DNA from: Adenanthera pavonina
Taxonomy: Eukaryota; Streptophyta; Magnoliopsida; Fabales; Fabaceae
Reading direction: 5' to 3'
NCBI GenBank assembly: GCA_026686845.1
Contig: JAIVEN010000015.1
Location: forward strand, 23,975,501 to 24,039,500
Length of the DNA: 64,000 bases
Positions 23,005 through 34,913 of this stretch are shown here, one piece after another (positions within the stretch are counted from its first letter, which is position 1; every line of letters starts with the position of its first letter). Below the pieces are notes generated by a model, which was given only the letters and a program-made list of their open reading frames with translations, did not search any database and was not told the origin of the DNA. Made by a program: the position numbers and the translations under genes.

Positions 23005-24310
23005 TTTACACTTCGCTTGGCTTGGCTTGGCTGAGGAGAGAAAACCGGGGGGAGAGAAAATGAAGAGGGGTAATTTTCTCTCCATATACTTGGCTGAACA
23101 GAAGAAAATAGGGAGGAAAGAAAAGTAATTAATTTTACATTGACAATAATATCCTTATTATTTTTAGAAATATATTTATATATAATAAAATTTGTTATTC
23201 TACAATATTATTTACATAATTTTCATATCATATTAATAAATGAAATTAAAATATAATTTTAATTTTAATCTTAATTTAAAATTATTTCATCCAATCTTAA
23301 TTTTATTAAATTTTTAAAATCATTTTTTATACATTGATTTAAAAAATTTTAAAATAATGATAAAATTAAAAATATATAACATATCAATATTTAGATATAA
23401 AAACAACATAGGTATTTTTCTCTAAGAAACACTATAACATTATATTAAGAAGCAATACAACATAACAAAGACAAGAGAAGTAAAATTTGTTTTACTATGT
23501 AACTTTATTTTGAGGCTTTGTCTTCTCGTTATTGTTTGAAAAAATAAAAAAACTTGGCTCTTCACTATATTTATCATCAGTTCTATTTCTTTTAGGGAAA
23601 AATATGATATTAAGAGTGTCAATTTATTGTTCTATAATGACAATAAATTAAAAAAAATGGGGGAATATCTTACAATCTTTAGAGAAAAATTCATGTCATG
23701 AAAATAATGAGAAGTGAATAACTTAAATGCCGGTGTGGAAGAGAGGTTGAACATTAACAAAGAATTTTCCAATTTAATTGGGCGAAGAATTATATACAAA
23801 TTACAACAACATATTATAAATCAATTTACATGTAAATTATATATATATATATTAAAAAAATATATGTTTGACATACTTTAACTAATTTAAATTAATTGTT
23901 TTGGAAATTAAATAATAAAAAGTTCATTTGTCCAATTGATTATTTTTAAAATATAATTTATAACAAATTAAATAATATAATTCATTTTTTTGAGTTTTGA
24001 AAGAAAGTGAGAGGAAAATGGGAGAAACGAGAAGAAGTAAAGCCAAATGAAGAAGAAGCACGAAATGATAGCAGGAAAGTGAAAAAAAAAATTAGTGGAT
24101 AATTTTGTAGGAAGATTTTTCTCTCCAAAATCTCTCTATTTGGGGGGAGAAAAGTTGGGGGGAAAATCATGTGAGATCCACATATTATTTTTCCCTCATT
24201 TTTTTCTCCCATTTACTTTCCTCTCCTTAGCCAAACAAGAAATAATACGGTTTTCTTCCCTACTTTTCTCTTCCCCCCTCTTTTCACCCATGCTAAACAA
24301 AGCATTAGTA
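23005..24310. repeat. Large inverted-repeat, non-autonomous DNA-transposon-like element
   Basis: The left end (TTGGCTTGGCTGAGGAGAGAAAACCGGGGGGAGAG and following) resembles the reverse complement of the right end (a TTTAGC, GGTGAAAAGAGGGGGGAAGAGAAAAGTAGGGAAGAAAACC series). A second inner pair is also present (CTTGGCTGAACAG near 23090; CTTAGCCAAACAAG near 24225). The roughly 1.1-kb interior is AT-rich with no transposase ORF. The GGAGAGAAAA words repeat inside each arm. Ends are approximate. Confidence 0.5.
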
Positions 24311-24466
24311 CTATTAGATTATATTCAAATATTATTAAACTCAATAGGGTAACTCTCTTAATATGATTTTTTTCATTTATAATGTTTAAACTCTCAACAT
24401 TTCTTAAAGATAATCAATTTTCATTCACTTAACCCAACCACATTGGTATAAAATAAAAAATTATGA

Positions 24467-24731
24467 CTCCCTCTGGTTCTATATATATAATTTTTTGTTC
24501 TGATCATAAATATAAGACTCTTTACAATATACAAGGTAGTATTTATTATACATTTCAAAAAAATACCCTTATTTAATGTATCCAAAAAGAAAGAAAAAGA
24601 GATTAAATAAGGGTAGTTTTGAAAAAATATTGGGATTTTCGGAGAAATCGAGGTAGTTAATTAGTTTTAATTCCAATTCTTAATCCGCATGATTCGATTA
24701 AAATGATCTTATATTAAGGATAAGAGGGAGT
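24467..24731 (+). mobile_element. Stowaway-like MITE
   Basis: The termini are ACTCCCTCTGG and its partner AGAGGGAGTA, the CTCCCTC type typical of plant Stowaway/Tc1-mariner MITEs, about 265 bases apart. The interior is noncoding. An inverted copy with long interior identity lies at 57570-57854, including the CTACCCTTATTTAATCTCTTT word, which confirms a dispersed family. Confidence 0.75.
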
Positions 24732-25560
24732 ACTAATTATATTAATCCACAAAATTTAGATACATTTTGTTTTGTAAAAATATTAAAAGTAAAAAATTAA
24801 ATTAAATTAAAGTTGGATTGTCCAATTTTAATATAAAACAAAATGTATTTAAATTTTCAATTTTGTGTATTAATATAATTAGTAATAATTTTTTATTTTA
24901 TTTTAAATATAAGAAAAAAAATACTTCACACTTAGCAATATTATTAGTTAAAGTTAGTTAACTTCATTTAATTTGTAGTATGACATATATTTTTTTAAAA
25001 ATTATTCTCCATTAATGGTCTTCTTTTTAACACTAGATACATTAATAATCGTTCAAAAGTATATCTTTTCTCAAATGAATGAATGATATTATCGGAATAT
25101 CTTATTTATTTGCATCAGATATCTACACTTTTTTTTTTCTGAAATTCTAGATCAACACAAAACTCTCTATTTTTCTATATTTGATATGAGATGGAGTTTC
25201 GGTGCAATTGGGTTAAGTAAAAAGAACTTAATTATCTTAAATAAGGTGGAGTTTAAATATTATGGATAAAAAAATTATATTAAAAAAATTACCCATAATT
25301 GAGCTTGGTAATGCTTAAATTCAATACAATACAACTAATATATTTTGTCTTTAATTTTTTTCAATAACTTTTCATTTTTATAGTTGATGATTGTTTAAAG
25401 TATAGATATTTTTCATGTACGAGGAAAAAATATTTATCAGTAAAAAAGGTGTTAGGCCAAAAGAAGGGAAGAACGAAGTGATACGTGGCATAAATTTAAA
25501 ATAATATTATTAAAAAAAGATATGTAGGTGGTGCATTTCCTCAAGGAAGTGACTGGATCT
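24732..25560. other. AT-rich intergenic, nothing recognised
   Basis: Noncoding, with long A/T runs. Confidence 0.5.
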
Positions 25561-25699
25561 GGTCCCGGCAGCTAGGCTGAGTGATACAATGGATAGGTTT
25601 GTGTGTTGTTTTTCTTCTGATAATCCTCCGTTCTGTTTTGGGTGTGTGAGTGGTGTCGATGTGGGTGAGCGATGTTAGGAGGTGTGGATGGACGGATTG

Positions 25700-25905
25700 A
25701 ATAAGGGGGTCCTAGTCGGAGAGGTGTCACCGTGAAGATGACAAGAGCCAGATGACAGTGCCTTCCTTTTACATACGAACCACTACAAGAGTGAACACTA
25801 CCCAACATCTCAGGACCTATCTTGGTTGGCCAATGATCATCCATTTTATCTACTTTTGTTTATAGTTCTCCGTTCACAGATCATTGGCGTTCAAAATGTG
25901 ACAGG
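25700..25905. repeat. Duplicated segment, second copy at 57325-57545
   Basis: The segment GGGGGTCCTAGTC, GTGTCACCGTGAA, CCTTCCTTTTACATA, ATCATCCATTTTATC and CAGATCATTGGC recurs in the same order and orientation near 57327-57545, with substitutions and small gaps. It sits just downstream of UGT copy C on the minus strand. It has no convincing coding content; the 90-codon ORF on the minus strand here is not conserved in the other copy. Confidence 0.65.
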
Positions 25906-26183
25906 GCAAACTAATTTGTAAAAGAAGCACCGTGTATGAAATTTGCTTTTTGTAAGACCCTTTTCCTGTCAAAAACCCTTTTCTTTTGTTCTGGGCAGGT
26001 TAGTTTGATTCAAGCATTAGGAAAAGACTATATTAAAACAGAGCAAGAGACCACGATCTATATTTCTAGCATTCTGCGTGGTAATAAAAGATCAGATAGC
26101 ATGAAGATGGACTCTACCCAAGAAATAGGGTTAATTAGTCAATTAATTAATTACTATAGATGAAAGGATGAAGCAAAGCATAC

Positions 26184-26640
26184 CTTGAACAGGAAGGTAA
26201 CCTCTGTGTCTCAAAAGGGGAAACAAAGAGAAGACGAGAAAGGAAGAAGCGCTGCCGGTATGCAAGACAAGGCGAGGGAGATGGAGAGAGTCACAAACAG
26301 ATTGAGTGAAATGGAGGGCGGCGTCGGCGATCAAACAAGCAATAGGGTCGTCAAGAGATGCACCAGATAGCAAATCAGCGAGGCAACGAGTGAAAGGAGG
26401 CGCGCATCTGAGGCGGGTGAGATGGAGGCCTCAGATTCGGATAATCTATCGGCGATCGGAAGGAAGGTGAAGTGAGGGTGGGCAGAAGGATTGGGAGACT
26501 TGAAGAGGGTGTGGATGATGATTGAGAAACTGTGGGATTAGAGGATGTCGACGAGCTCTAGTATGGGGGTTTTGTAGCCTTGTAAAGTAATGGCAAAGGT
26601 AACAGTGCCAAGGACCGGCTTTTCCGCTCTCGCTCTATTC
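26184..26640 (-). pseudogene. UGT76-type pseudogene copy C, exon 1 only
   Basis: A paralogue of copy A's exon 1, from a leader matching ERERKGRS down to HRGYLPVQ, with the same CAAG/GTATGC donor at 26184/26183. The PLQGH block reads TLQGYKTP, so the catalytic His is Tyr. A stop follows ILELVDIL, and a frameshift plus a short deletion separate the N-terminal part from the open piece at 26373-26184 (SGASLDDPIACLIADAALHFTQSVCDSLHLP). No initiating ATG is visible at the expected place. Intron similarity to copy A runs to about 25985. There is no exon 2 below it. This is dead. Confidence 0.9.
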
Positions 26641-26641
26641 C

Positions 26642-26777
26642 TCCACGTCCTGTGCTATCTTCCCGAAAATAAATAAAAAAATGAAAAAGGACCTTTGTTC
26701 TCTGATTTATCCACGTCCTGTGCTATCTTCCCGAAAATAAATAAAAAAATGAAAAAGGACCTTTGTTCTCTGATTTA
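26642..26777 (+). repeat. Perfect 68-bp tandem duplication
   Basis: 26642-26709 and 26710-26777 appear identical by eye (from TCCACGTCCTGTGCTATCTT through TTGTTCTCTGATTTA). It lies in the 5' flank of UGT copy C. Copy A's matching flank has only one unit, so the duplication is recent and specific to copy C. Confidence 0.9.
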
Positions 26778-27895
26778 TCGTAAACCAGAGTTTGCTGACT
26801 CTTTCTTCCTCCTACATTTAAGTGGATTTCTTTTTTTTTTTTCATTCATTCTTTTCTTTCTTTTATAGGTAGGGTCCATACTTTCCTCTTGTTTTATATA
26901 ACTCCACATTCTTTCTTTTTTTGGACCAAATTTAATTTTTTTTATTTTAAAATTGATATTAATTTTAATTAATATTATTTAATATAATTTTTTTAGGGAT
27001 AGAGATTAGAGATGAAATTTTTTTTAATTTAATATATTTTAAAATTAAATAAAACATCTCCCCATGCATAGGGAGAGAAAAATATAGTCTATTATTTATT
27101 TTATATATAAAGATATGTGAGATTGGAGGAAAATTGTGAAGTCACATCAGTATTTTCTTATGGAAAGGAAGATTGATTATGCTCTAACATTGTGGCAGCA
27201 TATGTGTACAAATGCATGTGAATTGATAATTATTCTATTAAATGAAATTCATTGCTGACTGATAGCAAATTATATAAATACATTTTCTGAACACCTGAGA
27301 GGAATGCAGGGAGATTTGTCTTGAAAGCTTTAACAATAGATTATATGCTAGACTATACAATAGACAATGATTCGGTATTTCCAGTAACTGTCCACAATTT
27401 TAAACTTTGATTTCCTTTGATTTTAAATCTGTATTTAAAGCTTTAATTTTTCCATCATATCATGCTATTATGATATTAGCTTTAAATTTAATACATTCAA
27501 TTTAAAATTATTTTGTTCTTGGCCCAAAAAACCAGTTTAAAATTATTTTGTCATTATTACTCATAATTATTGGTAATTTTCACCAATGACTAACCAATGG
27601 CTATTGGCTACATTCTCCGCTATATAAATCCATCTGGACTATTCCTATCACCAATCTAATTTGGAATTCACTTATATCGTCAATTCAAGATGTAACCTGT
27701 TGAAGCTACCACACATTGAAGCTCTTGTGGTATGGAGATTTTCTTCCATTGGTATCACATACTTCTTTAAGATAATTTTTATTCTCTATATATGTTTTAT
27801 AATTGTCTTTTCTCTCAATAACTAATATGCTTTTATTTCATTTTTTATTTTATTTCATTGTCTTCGCTGGAGCATGGCTTTGCTTTTTTTTAGAT
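26778..27895. other. AT-rich intergenic with a weak LTR-like patch
   Basis: Mostly noncoding. Near 27600-27760 a CTATATAAATCC TATA-like box is followed about 130 bases later by TTGGTATCAC, resembling the R-U5/primer-site end of a copia LTR. No partner LTR was found, so this is only a possible remnant. Confidence 0.35.
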
Positions 27896-28315
27896 GGAGC
27901 TATTGGTTGTGTCAAAGTACGTACTTGGTGAAGGTAATGGTGATGTGATGATTGTTTAAATCTAGTATGTGGTAATATCCTTCATGCCGTGGCCAAAGAA
28001 AAAAATATCCTTCATGCCAAACTTTGGGCTTGCATACTTGCACTTAAACTTGCATGGGACTCCAGAAGAAAGAAAGTAGAACTTCAGAGTGACTATGGAA
28101 CTAATCCCTAGGAAAGTGATGTTAGTGCATCTGGAAGCTGACTAAGTTTGTGGAATTAAGCAGATAATTAGTACAGATTGGCAAGTTTGTTTTGCAGTAT
28201 ATGATAGAGAATCCAACAGGGTGGTAGATTCTCTCGCAAAATACCCATGCTCTTTGATGCCAGAACTTTATTCATTTGCTGAGTTCCCTGATGAAGCTCG
28301 ATGTCTTGCGGAATA
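27896..28315 (+). pseudogene. LINE-type RNase H (RVT_3-like) remnant
   Basis: Two plus-strand pieces match the C-terminal RNase H-like domain that plant LINEs and related genes carry. WACILALKLAWDSRRKKVELQSDYG (about 28025-28105) holds the ELQSD catalytic block. WQVCFAVYDRESNRVVDSLAKYP followed by an acidic tail (about 28180-28315, ending at TAA) holds the REsNxVxDxLAK block. Stops and frame changes separate them. There is no upstream reverse transcriptase. This is a decayed fragment or solo RNase H-like gene piece. Confidence 0.7.
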
Positions 28316-31300
28316 AGATAGGCTCTTTTTCTCTCTCAATTTATTTTAGTGTTTGAGCGTGTTACTCCCTTTTCATAAAAAAGAAAAGGAAAAAATTCAC
28401 ATATATACTCTTAATGGTTTGATGAAATGGCAAGAACTGAAACTCAAATTGTCTAAGAAATATCTTATGGAGCCATTGTTTATGAATTTTGTTTTTTAAT
28501 TGTCTATGAACTTGGTTGTTGAATGAGACTTCCGCATAAATATTGTCAAATTCAATCCTACATATTAGATTGGTTCCAAAAAAAAACTATATATTATATT
28601 GGTTGTGGAATTTGAATTTGAGATAAAATAAAATGAATAAAAGATTACCTTGTAGATATTTGATTTTCAATATTTAATTGTCAAATCCAATATTTGTTTG
28701 CATTCCAAATTCATAACAGAACAAAAATTATTTTTAGTTGCATTTTTTATGTTAATTATTGAATTTCTTTTTCTACGTGGAGACATATACCACTGAAGTG
28801 ATATATATTCAAATGATGCAAAATGCTTGATTCGTATGTTGAAAAGCATATTGAAAGTATCTGGCAGTAAAAAAAATTCAATTCAAAACAAATATTTTTT
28901 CTATGATGTCAGCTATATATCATTTATAGCATTATATATATGGAGTTGAATAAAGTTTATAAATCATTTTAATCAAATATACTAAATCATTATCTAAACC
29001 TATGTAGATTTAGACATGTAGTTGAAATGGATGTGTGTAATTGCTAAAGCCATAATTGATGAGGTTCAATTATCTCGCTAAATTAATTCATTGTTGATCC
29101 AATTTTTCTTTTAAATTTTGAATCCAATTTGCATTAAATTAAAATTTTATCAAATATGGATTGCTTAATTTGAAATGTTTGAAATTAATTGGTTAAATTT
29201 TTTACAATTAAAGTGATATAAATAATTGATTACCAAATAAATTTATTATCGTTTCAAAATTTGAATATGTGAAATCTTTCTATTAATTAAAAGTTGTTCA
29301 GTATGAAAGACTACCTCATTAATGTGGTGAGATTTTTAGAATTCAAAATTTTGAATATTTTTATATTATTAATTCACAAATTATTTATTAAAAGTTGACT
29401 TAAATCATAATTTTATATTTTAAAAATGCAAATTCTAGAATATAAAGATTTGATGTGAATCGGCTATAATTTATTATCTTTTAAGATTTGAACTTCCCTA
29501 ATTTTTTAATTAAACGCTCAAATTTGTCCTTGGAAAGTTTTGAAATCCATTTAAAAATATAACTCAAAAAATATCCAAAAGCATTAACATACACGTAAAT
29601 TTTTGTAATTTATTGATTGAAATGAATTTCAATTAAATTGATATGATAACCTATTATAAACTAAATTTATAATGATTTAAAAATTTAAATGTGTTGCATC
29701 ATTAATTCATAGTTAGTGGCTTTTTTATATTTTAAATTATATATTTTATTATCTTTTAGAATTTAAATTTCATTTTTAGAATTTGAAATTATTTAGTATA
29801 ATTAATTTCAAAACTTCTAAATCAATAAATTTTAAAAGTGACTGTAATTGGTGCTTGCATTATGCTGGTTACAGTGAAGATGCACAACCTTGTTTTAAGA
29901 AACTTCAAGTTTTCAAAAGAAAAAAGGAAATTGGAAATCATCTTTAATGAAGTCTTTCCCCCCCTCTTTGTGCATCTAATATCTTATATTTACCCCACTT
30001 CAATTAGAAAATGTATCATTTATGCTAATTCAAATCAAATCAAATAGGACTCTTTCAAATGTAAACTGTATCACCTAGTATTTAATATGACTGCATTATC
30101 AGAACTCAAACTCAAAATTTTTTATTAAACTAGTACAACTTATTTATCAGTTAAAACCAAATGCTTGGTGATTTAATGACACTATTATAACTCCTAGACT
30201 AAACATGATGTCAATAAAAACTTATGGCAAAAATTGGAAACCATCTTTAATAAAATAACTATCCATTCATATTTTTATTTTTTGTTTATATTAATATACT
30301 TATCATACTAAAAGCATTAATGAAAAAAGCTTTCTATGGTTGAAAATTTATTCTTGTAACAAAAAGTTAGATATTTTTATATTCAAATAACAATTTTTAT
30401 ATTAATAAATTTACATAAATATTTTTATTGTTAAATAAAAACTTAATCAAATGAATCTAAAATACTTATATTCAATTTTAATAATTTTAATTTTAATTTC
30501 TTATAACTTTTTTACATTAACATTTTTTCATTTTTTAATACTTTTTATAGCTAATCTCAATCTTTTATATCTACTACTTTGAAATGAAATTATATGGTAT
30601 TATCTCCTGCCTAAAATATAAGTTATTTTTAACTATTTCAAATATTTTAAAAAAAAGAATTAGATCGTTAAATTTATTAGGAAATTTCAATACTTTCAAT
30701 TATTAATTATATTTTCTCTCACATTCCTACAAACTTACTCTTTTACCTACTAATTGTAAACCACAAGTATAAATTAAAAAAATAATTAATATACCAAACA
30801 ATCCTTCAAAACATGCCTCTCAAAAAATGTCCTATAAAATTTTAGTGGTTTTATAAGTCCATTAAAATATTGTACAAAATATTCATACATATTAACTCTA
30901 ATTTGAATGAAATTAAAAATTATATTGACTTTTAAATTTATATAGATAAACAAATATTAAAAATTTTTACATAAAACATAACACAAAAATAATTGTATAA
31001 ACATAACAATCATTTAAAAATATGAATTTTGAAATATAAAGCATTAAATGTGATGATTCAGACAGACCCATCATAGGACCAAAGATCTATGGGCATTTTT
31101 GGTGGCTCAAAATTTTCTCAAACTTACATCAAATGTCATATACAAAGAAGTGTTCAATTATTTAAGCTGATATTTTTCTAATAGCTATTTTTATTTAGTC
31201 AAAATATTTCATATAAGTCACTTCTCATAATTTTTACATCATTAAATATTTATTTTTTCAAAATATCCTTCATTTAGAAAAAATTAATATTTACACGGAG

Positions 31301-31885
31301 GAAGGTCAACAATTAATTAAGGATAAACCTAGGAAAAATATATTTTACTACAAATTTAATTAACTTAATTAATGTTAACTACTTTTATCTATATATGGGG
31401 TATATAATGATGTTTTATAATTGAGAACAGAGGGAATATTTATGCTTTTGTTTTTATTTATAAATATGTTATTATTCTAATTCATTGTATTGTGATTTTA
31501 AAAGTTTACATTAACATTTTCTATTTATAAAGGTTCTCGTGTATTGTAAGGGTGCATAACTAATTTAATTAGACAAAAATAAAAAAAAACTACAAGCCGG
31601 TTTGGCATGTAAAATAGAATGAAATAAAAGAAATTGTTAAAATATAAAATATTCTATATGTCTATACACAAAAATTAACCAGAGTAATCAACTAGCATAA
31701 GATTGCATCTCCAATAAAAGAGTGTTTGGAGCCGTTAATCATATTTGGTACCAAAACACTTTGTTGCCCTTTGTGTCATAACCGACTTGATTTGAATTAG
31801 TGTGATATTAATAAATCTTCCAGTCATAGTGTTAAAATAAAGTAGATTCAAGATACCTAATGCTTTCAGCAAAAAATTGTCTATA
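28316..31885. other. Long AT-rich intergenic region
   Basis: About 3.5 kb of very AT-rich noncoding DNA. Repeated short words (AATTTGAA, TTTAAAAAT) but no gene. 31590-31675 is a second copy of the repeat at 2025-2145. ORFs here are short and compositional. Confidence 0.5.
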
Positions 31886-32378
31886 TCTATTATATATATA
31901 AAGCAGATAACATGTATGGATATCTTTGGAATGATTGTGGTGCTTTGAATGAGGTTTGTTGCGATTCTATGCTTTGGACACACTGCTTCAGAGTGAGGTT
32001 CAGAATTGATACTATTATTTCCTTTTAAAAAAATTAAAAATACAAAATCTAATGAGATTCTTTTAATTATAATTTATCTATTATATATATAAAAGTAAGT
32101 AACTTAAAAGTCAAATGTATAGAGAATGGAATCTTTTAATTTCAAACAATATTTATCCATTTTAATCTTATATTCTTTAATTTTTCTCCCAAAAAATCTC
32201 CTTAAAAATCATACCAACTACTAACTAATTGCAAATTACATGAGAGATTCCATATGAATTTATATAATTATATTTATATACTATATTGAATAAAATTTAT
32301 TAATGTGAATGGATTGCATTAAAAATATATATTTAAGATTGCAGGTTTATACATTTATATATTAGTGTGAATGCGTTA

Positions 32379-33395
32379 TGTAACACCTTAATTTACTAGA
32401 CTTTTAATCATATATTATATATCTAGCAGAAAGAAATAAAAATCTTGAATAATAAAACTTTTAAACTTTTCAAAATTAGGTTGCTCAAAAGACAACAATT
32501 TAACTGAAAGTTTACTTTAATTAATAAAAATAAAGCCAACCATACTGTAATTATCTGACTATTGCTCCAAAACATTTAAAGTAAAGCTGGCAAGTAGAAA
32601 TCATAACTAAAACATATCTTCATAATTTAATTACATTTATTCTAATGCAAAATAATATTCTCCAGTCTGCTTCATCTTAGTTAACCATCCCCTTGTCTTT
32701 GCTTTTGCTTGTGCTTGTCCCTAACATTGTTAGTCATTAGGTGTGAGATTTGGGAAAATCTCAGTAGTATATATATCCATTCATACAAATCATGCTCATA
32801 ATTAAGTAGTTATGCAAACAACCAAATAATTCATATTTCATGCATCTATAAAAAAAAATCTTAACAGAGTTTCCTCTTAATACTAGACATCCATAGCATT
32901 TCAAAACATTTATATTGAAACAACTCATCCAATAAAATCACATAACATCTATAATTAATTCACAGAAAATGCATGAAATAAATAATATACTACTTCCACC
33001 GAAAAGTATTCTGAGCTAAACAGCCTGCATTCCTTCTTTTTTCTTCTCTTTCACTCACGCTCTCTTTCTCTCCCTTGGCTCTCTCTTTCTTTCACTCACA
33101 ACTAGTGGGGTGCTAAAATGAAGAAATGGGAGGGGTATTTATAGTGTTGATGTCTTGGCCAGCAAGTGACATCAATCAAATGGATAACTTTATTCAGTGT
33201 ATGCTCATTAATATAATTCATTGTATACCTTCATTCAGTGTATATTCATCATAATTCAATGTAACTTATTTAAACCACAATTCATTATATACTTCATTCA
33301 ATGTAACTTATTTAAACCACAATTCATTGTATACTTCATTCAATGTAACTTATTTAAACCACATTAATCATAGATAGAAATTCATGGATGTTACA
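32379..33395 (-). repeat. Gypsy 3' LTR
   Basis: 1017-base repeat. It holds a CT-rich tract (about 33030-33095), a TATA box on the minus strand near 33134, and a 42-bp minisatellite (about 33237-33362). Confidence 0.95.
33237..33362. repeat. 42-bp minisatellite inside the gypsy LTR
   Basis: The unit AATTCATTRTATACTTCATT... ending TTTAAACCAC repeats about three times with a 42-base period. The same array is present in the other LTR near 40122-40247, so it predates the insertion. The last two units are nearly identical. Confidence 0.8.
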
Positions 33396-33443
33396 TTTCT
33401 ATCCCCCTTAACAAAATTTCGTCCTCAAAATTTAAAACATACC

Positions 33444-33713
33444 TTAATCAAATAGCTCTGGGTATTTTCGTCTCATGTCGTCCTCCATTTCCCAAGTTGC
33501 TTCTTCTAACCTTAAACCCTTCCAAACTACTTTAACCAGAGGAATACTTTTATTTCTCAATTGCTTGACTCGTCGGTCTATGATTTTCTCTGGTTTTACC
33601 TCATAAGATAAATTATCTTGTAAAGTAATATTTTCATATTTTATAACATGTGATGGGTCGGGTTGGTACCTTTTGAGTTGGGAAACATGGAAAACATCAT
33701 GGATTTGACTCAA
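33444..33713 (-). pseudogene. Gypsy chromodomain-like C-terminus of integrase
   Basis: The 89-codon open frame begins in IHDVFHVSQLKRY, the block after the integrase core. It ends with VKVVWKGLRLEEATWEMEDDMRRKYPELF, the chromodomain-like tail of chromoviruses that is thought to steer insertion to marked chromatin. It is separated from the integrase core by stops near 33906. Confidence 0.85.
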
Positions 33714-33905
33714 ATTTGGGGGTAAGGCAATTCTATAAGCTATAGGTCCAACTTTGGCTAGGATTTGAAATGGCTCGATATATTTGGGACTAAGCTTTTT
33801 AGTTTTAATTGACCGACCAACCCCAGTAGTTGGAGATACTTTGAGAAATACATGATCACCAACTTCAAATTCTAATGGCTTCCTTCTCTTGTCCGCGTAA
33901 CTCTT

Positions 33906-34808
33906 CTATCTACTTTGTGCCGTTACCAACTTTTTCTTCACCATCTCAATTTGTTGGGTGGTCAGATCTACAATCTCTGGTCCAAGAAATTTTCTTTCGC
34001 CAAGTTCAACCCAACACAATGGGGACCTGCACCTTCTTCCATATAATGCCTCATAAGGTGCCATCTGAATACTGGAATGATAACTATTGTTATAAGCAAA
34101 TTCCGCTAATGGCAAATATCCATTCCAGTTTCCTTTTAGTTCCAAAATACAAGCTCTCAGCATATCTTCCAATGTCTGAATAGTCCTCTCTGTTTGCCCA
34201 TCCATCTGAGGATGATATGCTGTGCTAAACCTCAACTTAGTCCCTAATGCTTCTTGTAATGACTTCCAGAAGTTCGACGTGAACCCTGGATCTCTGTCAG
34301 AAACAATTCTATTTGGCACACCATGCAATCTTACTACTTTCTTGATATACAACTGTGCCAACTTTTCCAGTGTATATGTGGATCTTATTGCTAGAAAATG
34401 GGCTAATTTGGTTAACCTATCCACAATAACCCAAATAGCATCAAGTCCAAATGAAGTTCTTGGCAATCCCATTATAAAATCCATAGATATACTATCCCAC
34501 TTCCATTCTGGGATATTCAAAGGTTGTAACAATCCTGATGGCTTTTGATTCTCTACCTTAACTTTTTGACACACTAAACACTTTGCTACATACTTGGTTA
34601 TATCACTTTTCATTCCAGGCCACCAAAATAGCCTTCTCAACTCATGGTACATCTTTGTGACACCTGGATGAATTGTGTACTTGCTCTGGTGCGCTTCTTC
34701 CAAAACTTTTTCTCTCAACTCTGCCTTTGGGGGTACATATATCCTCTTCCTAAAACTCATCACACCATCTGCTGCCATCTCAAAATCTTTGGCTTCCCCT
34801 CGTTCCAT
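33906..34808 (-). pseudogene. Gypsy integrase core
   Basis: A 300-codon open piece. The HHCC zinc finger is present (H-x-H pair in HQSKYTIHPG... and CLVCQK). The DDE core has Asp in SMDFIMGLP, Asp in VSDRDPGFTSNFW and Glu in QTERTIQTLEDML, followed by FAYNNSYHSSIQMAPYEALYGRRCRSP. All three catalytic acids are intact. The frame is closed at both ends by stops relative to the neighbouring pol segments. Confidence 0.88.
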
Positions 34809-34913
34809 CTTCTCTCTTATTGTTCCTACTAAGTCATCTGTCTGCTGTGCTTCTTTAATTTGAGTCCTGAACTTATTCTCTATTTTAGTCTCACCATAAT
34901 GTACTTTACCTAG

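Noticed and set aside
25572..25844. 90-codon minus-strand ORF as a possible UGT exon 2 or new gene
   Set aside because: It has no PSPG or other UGT motif, and the frame is not kept in the duplicated copy at 57325-57545.
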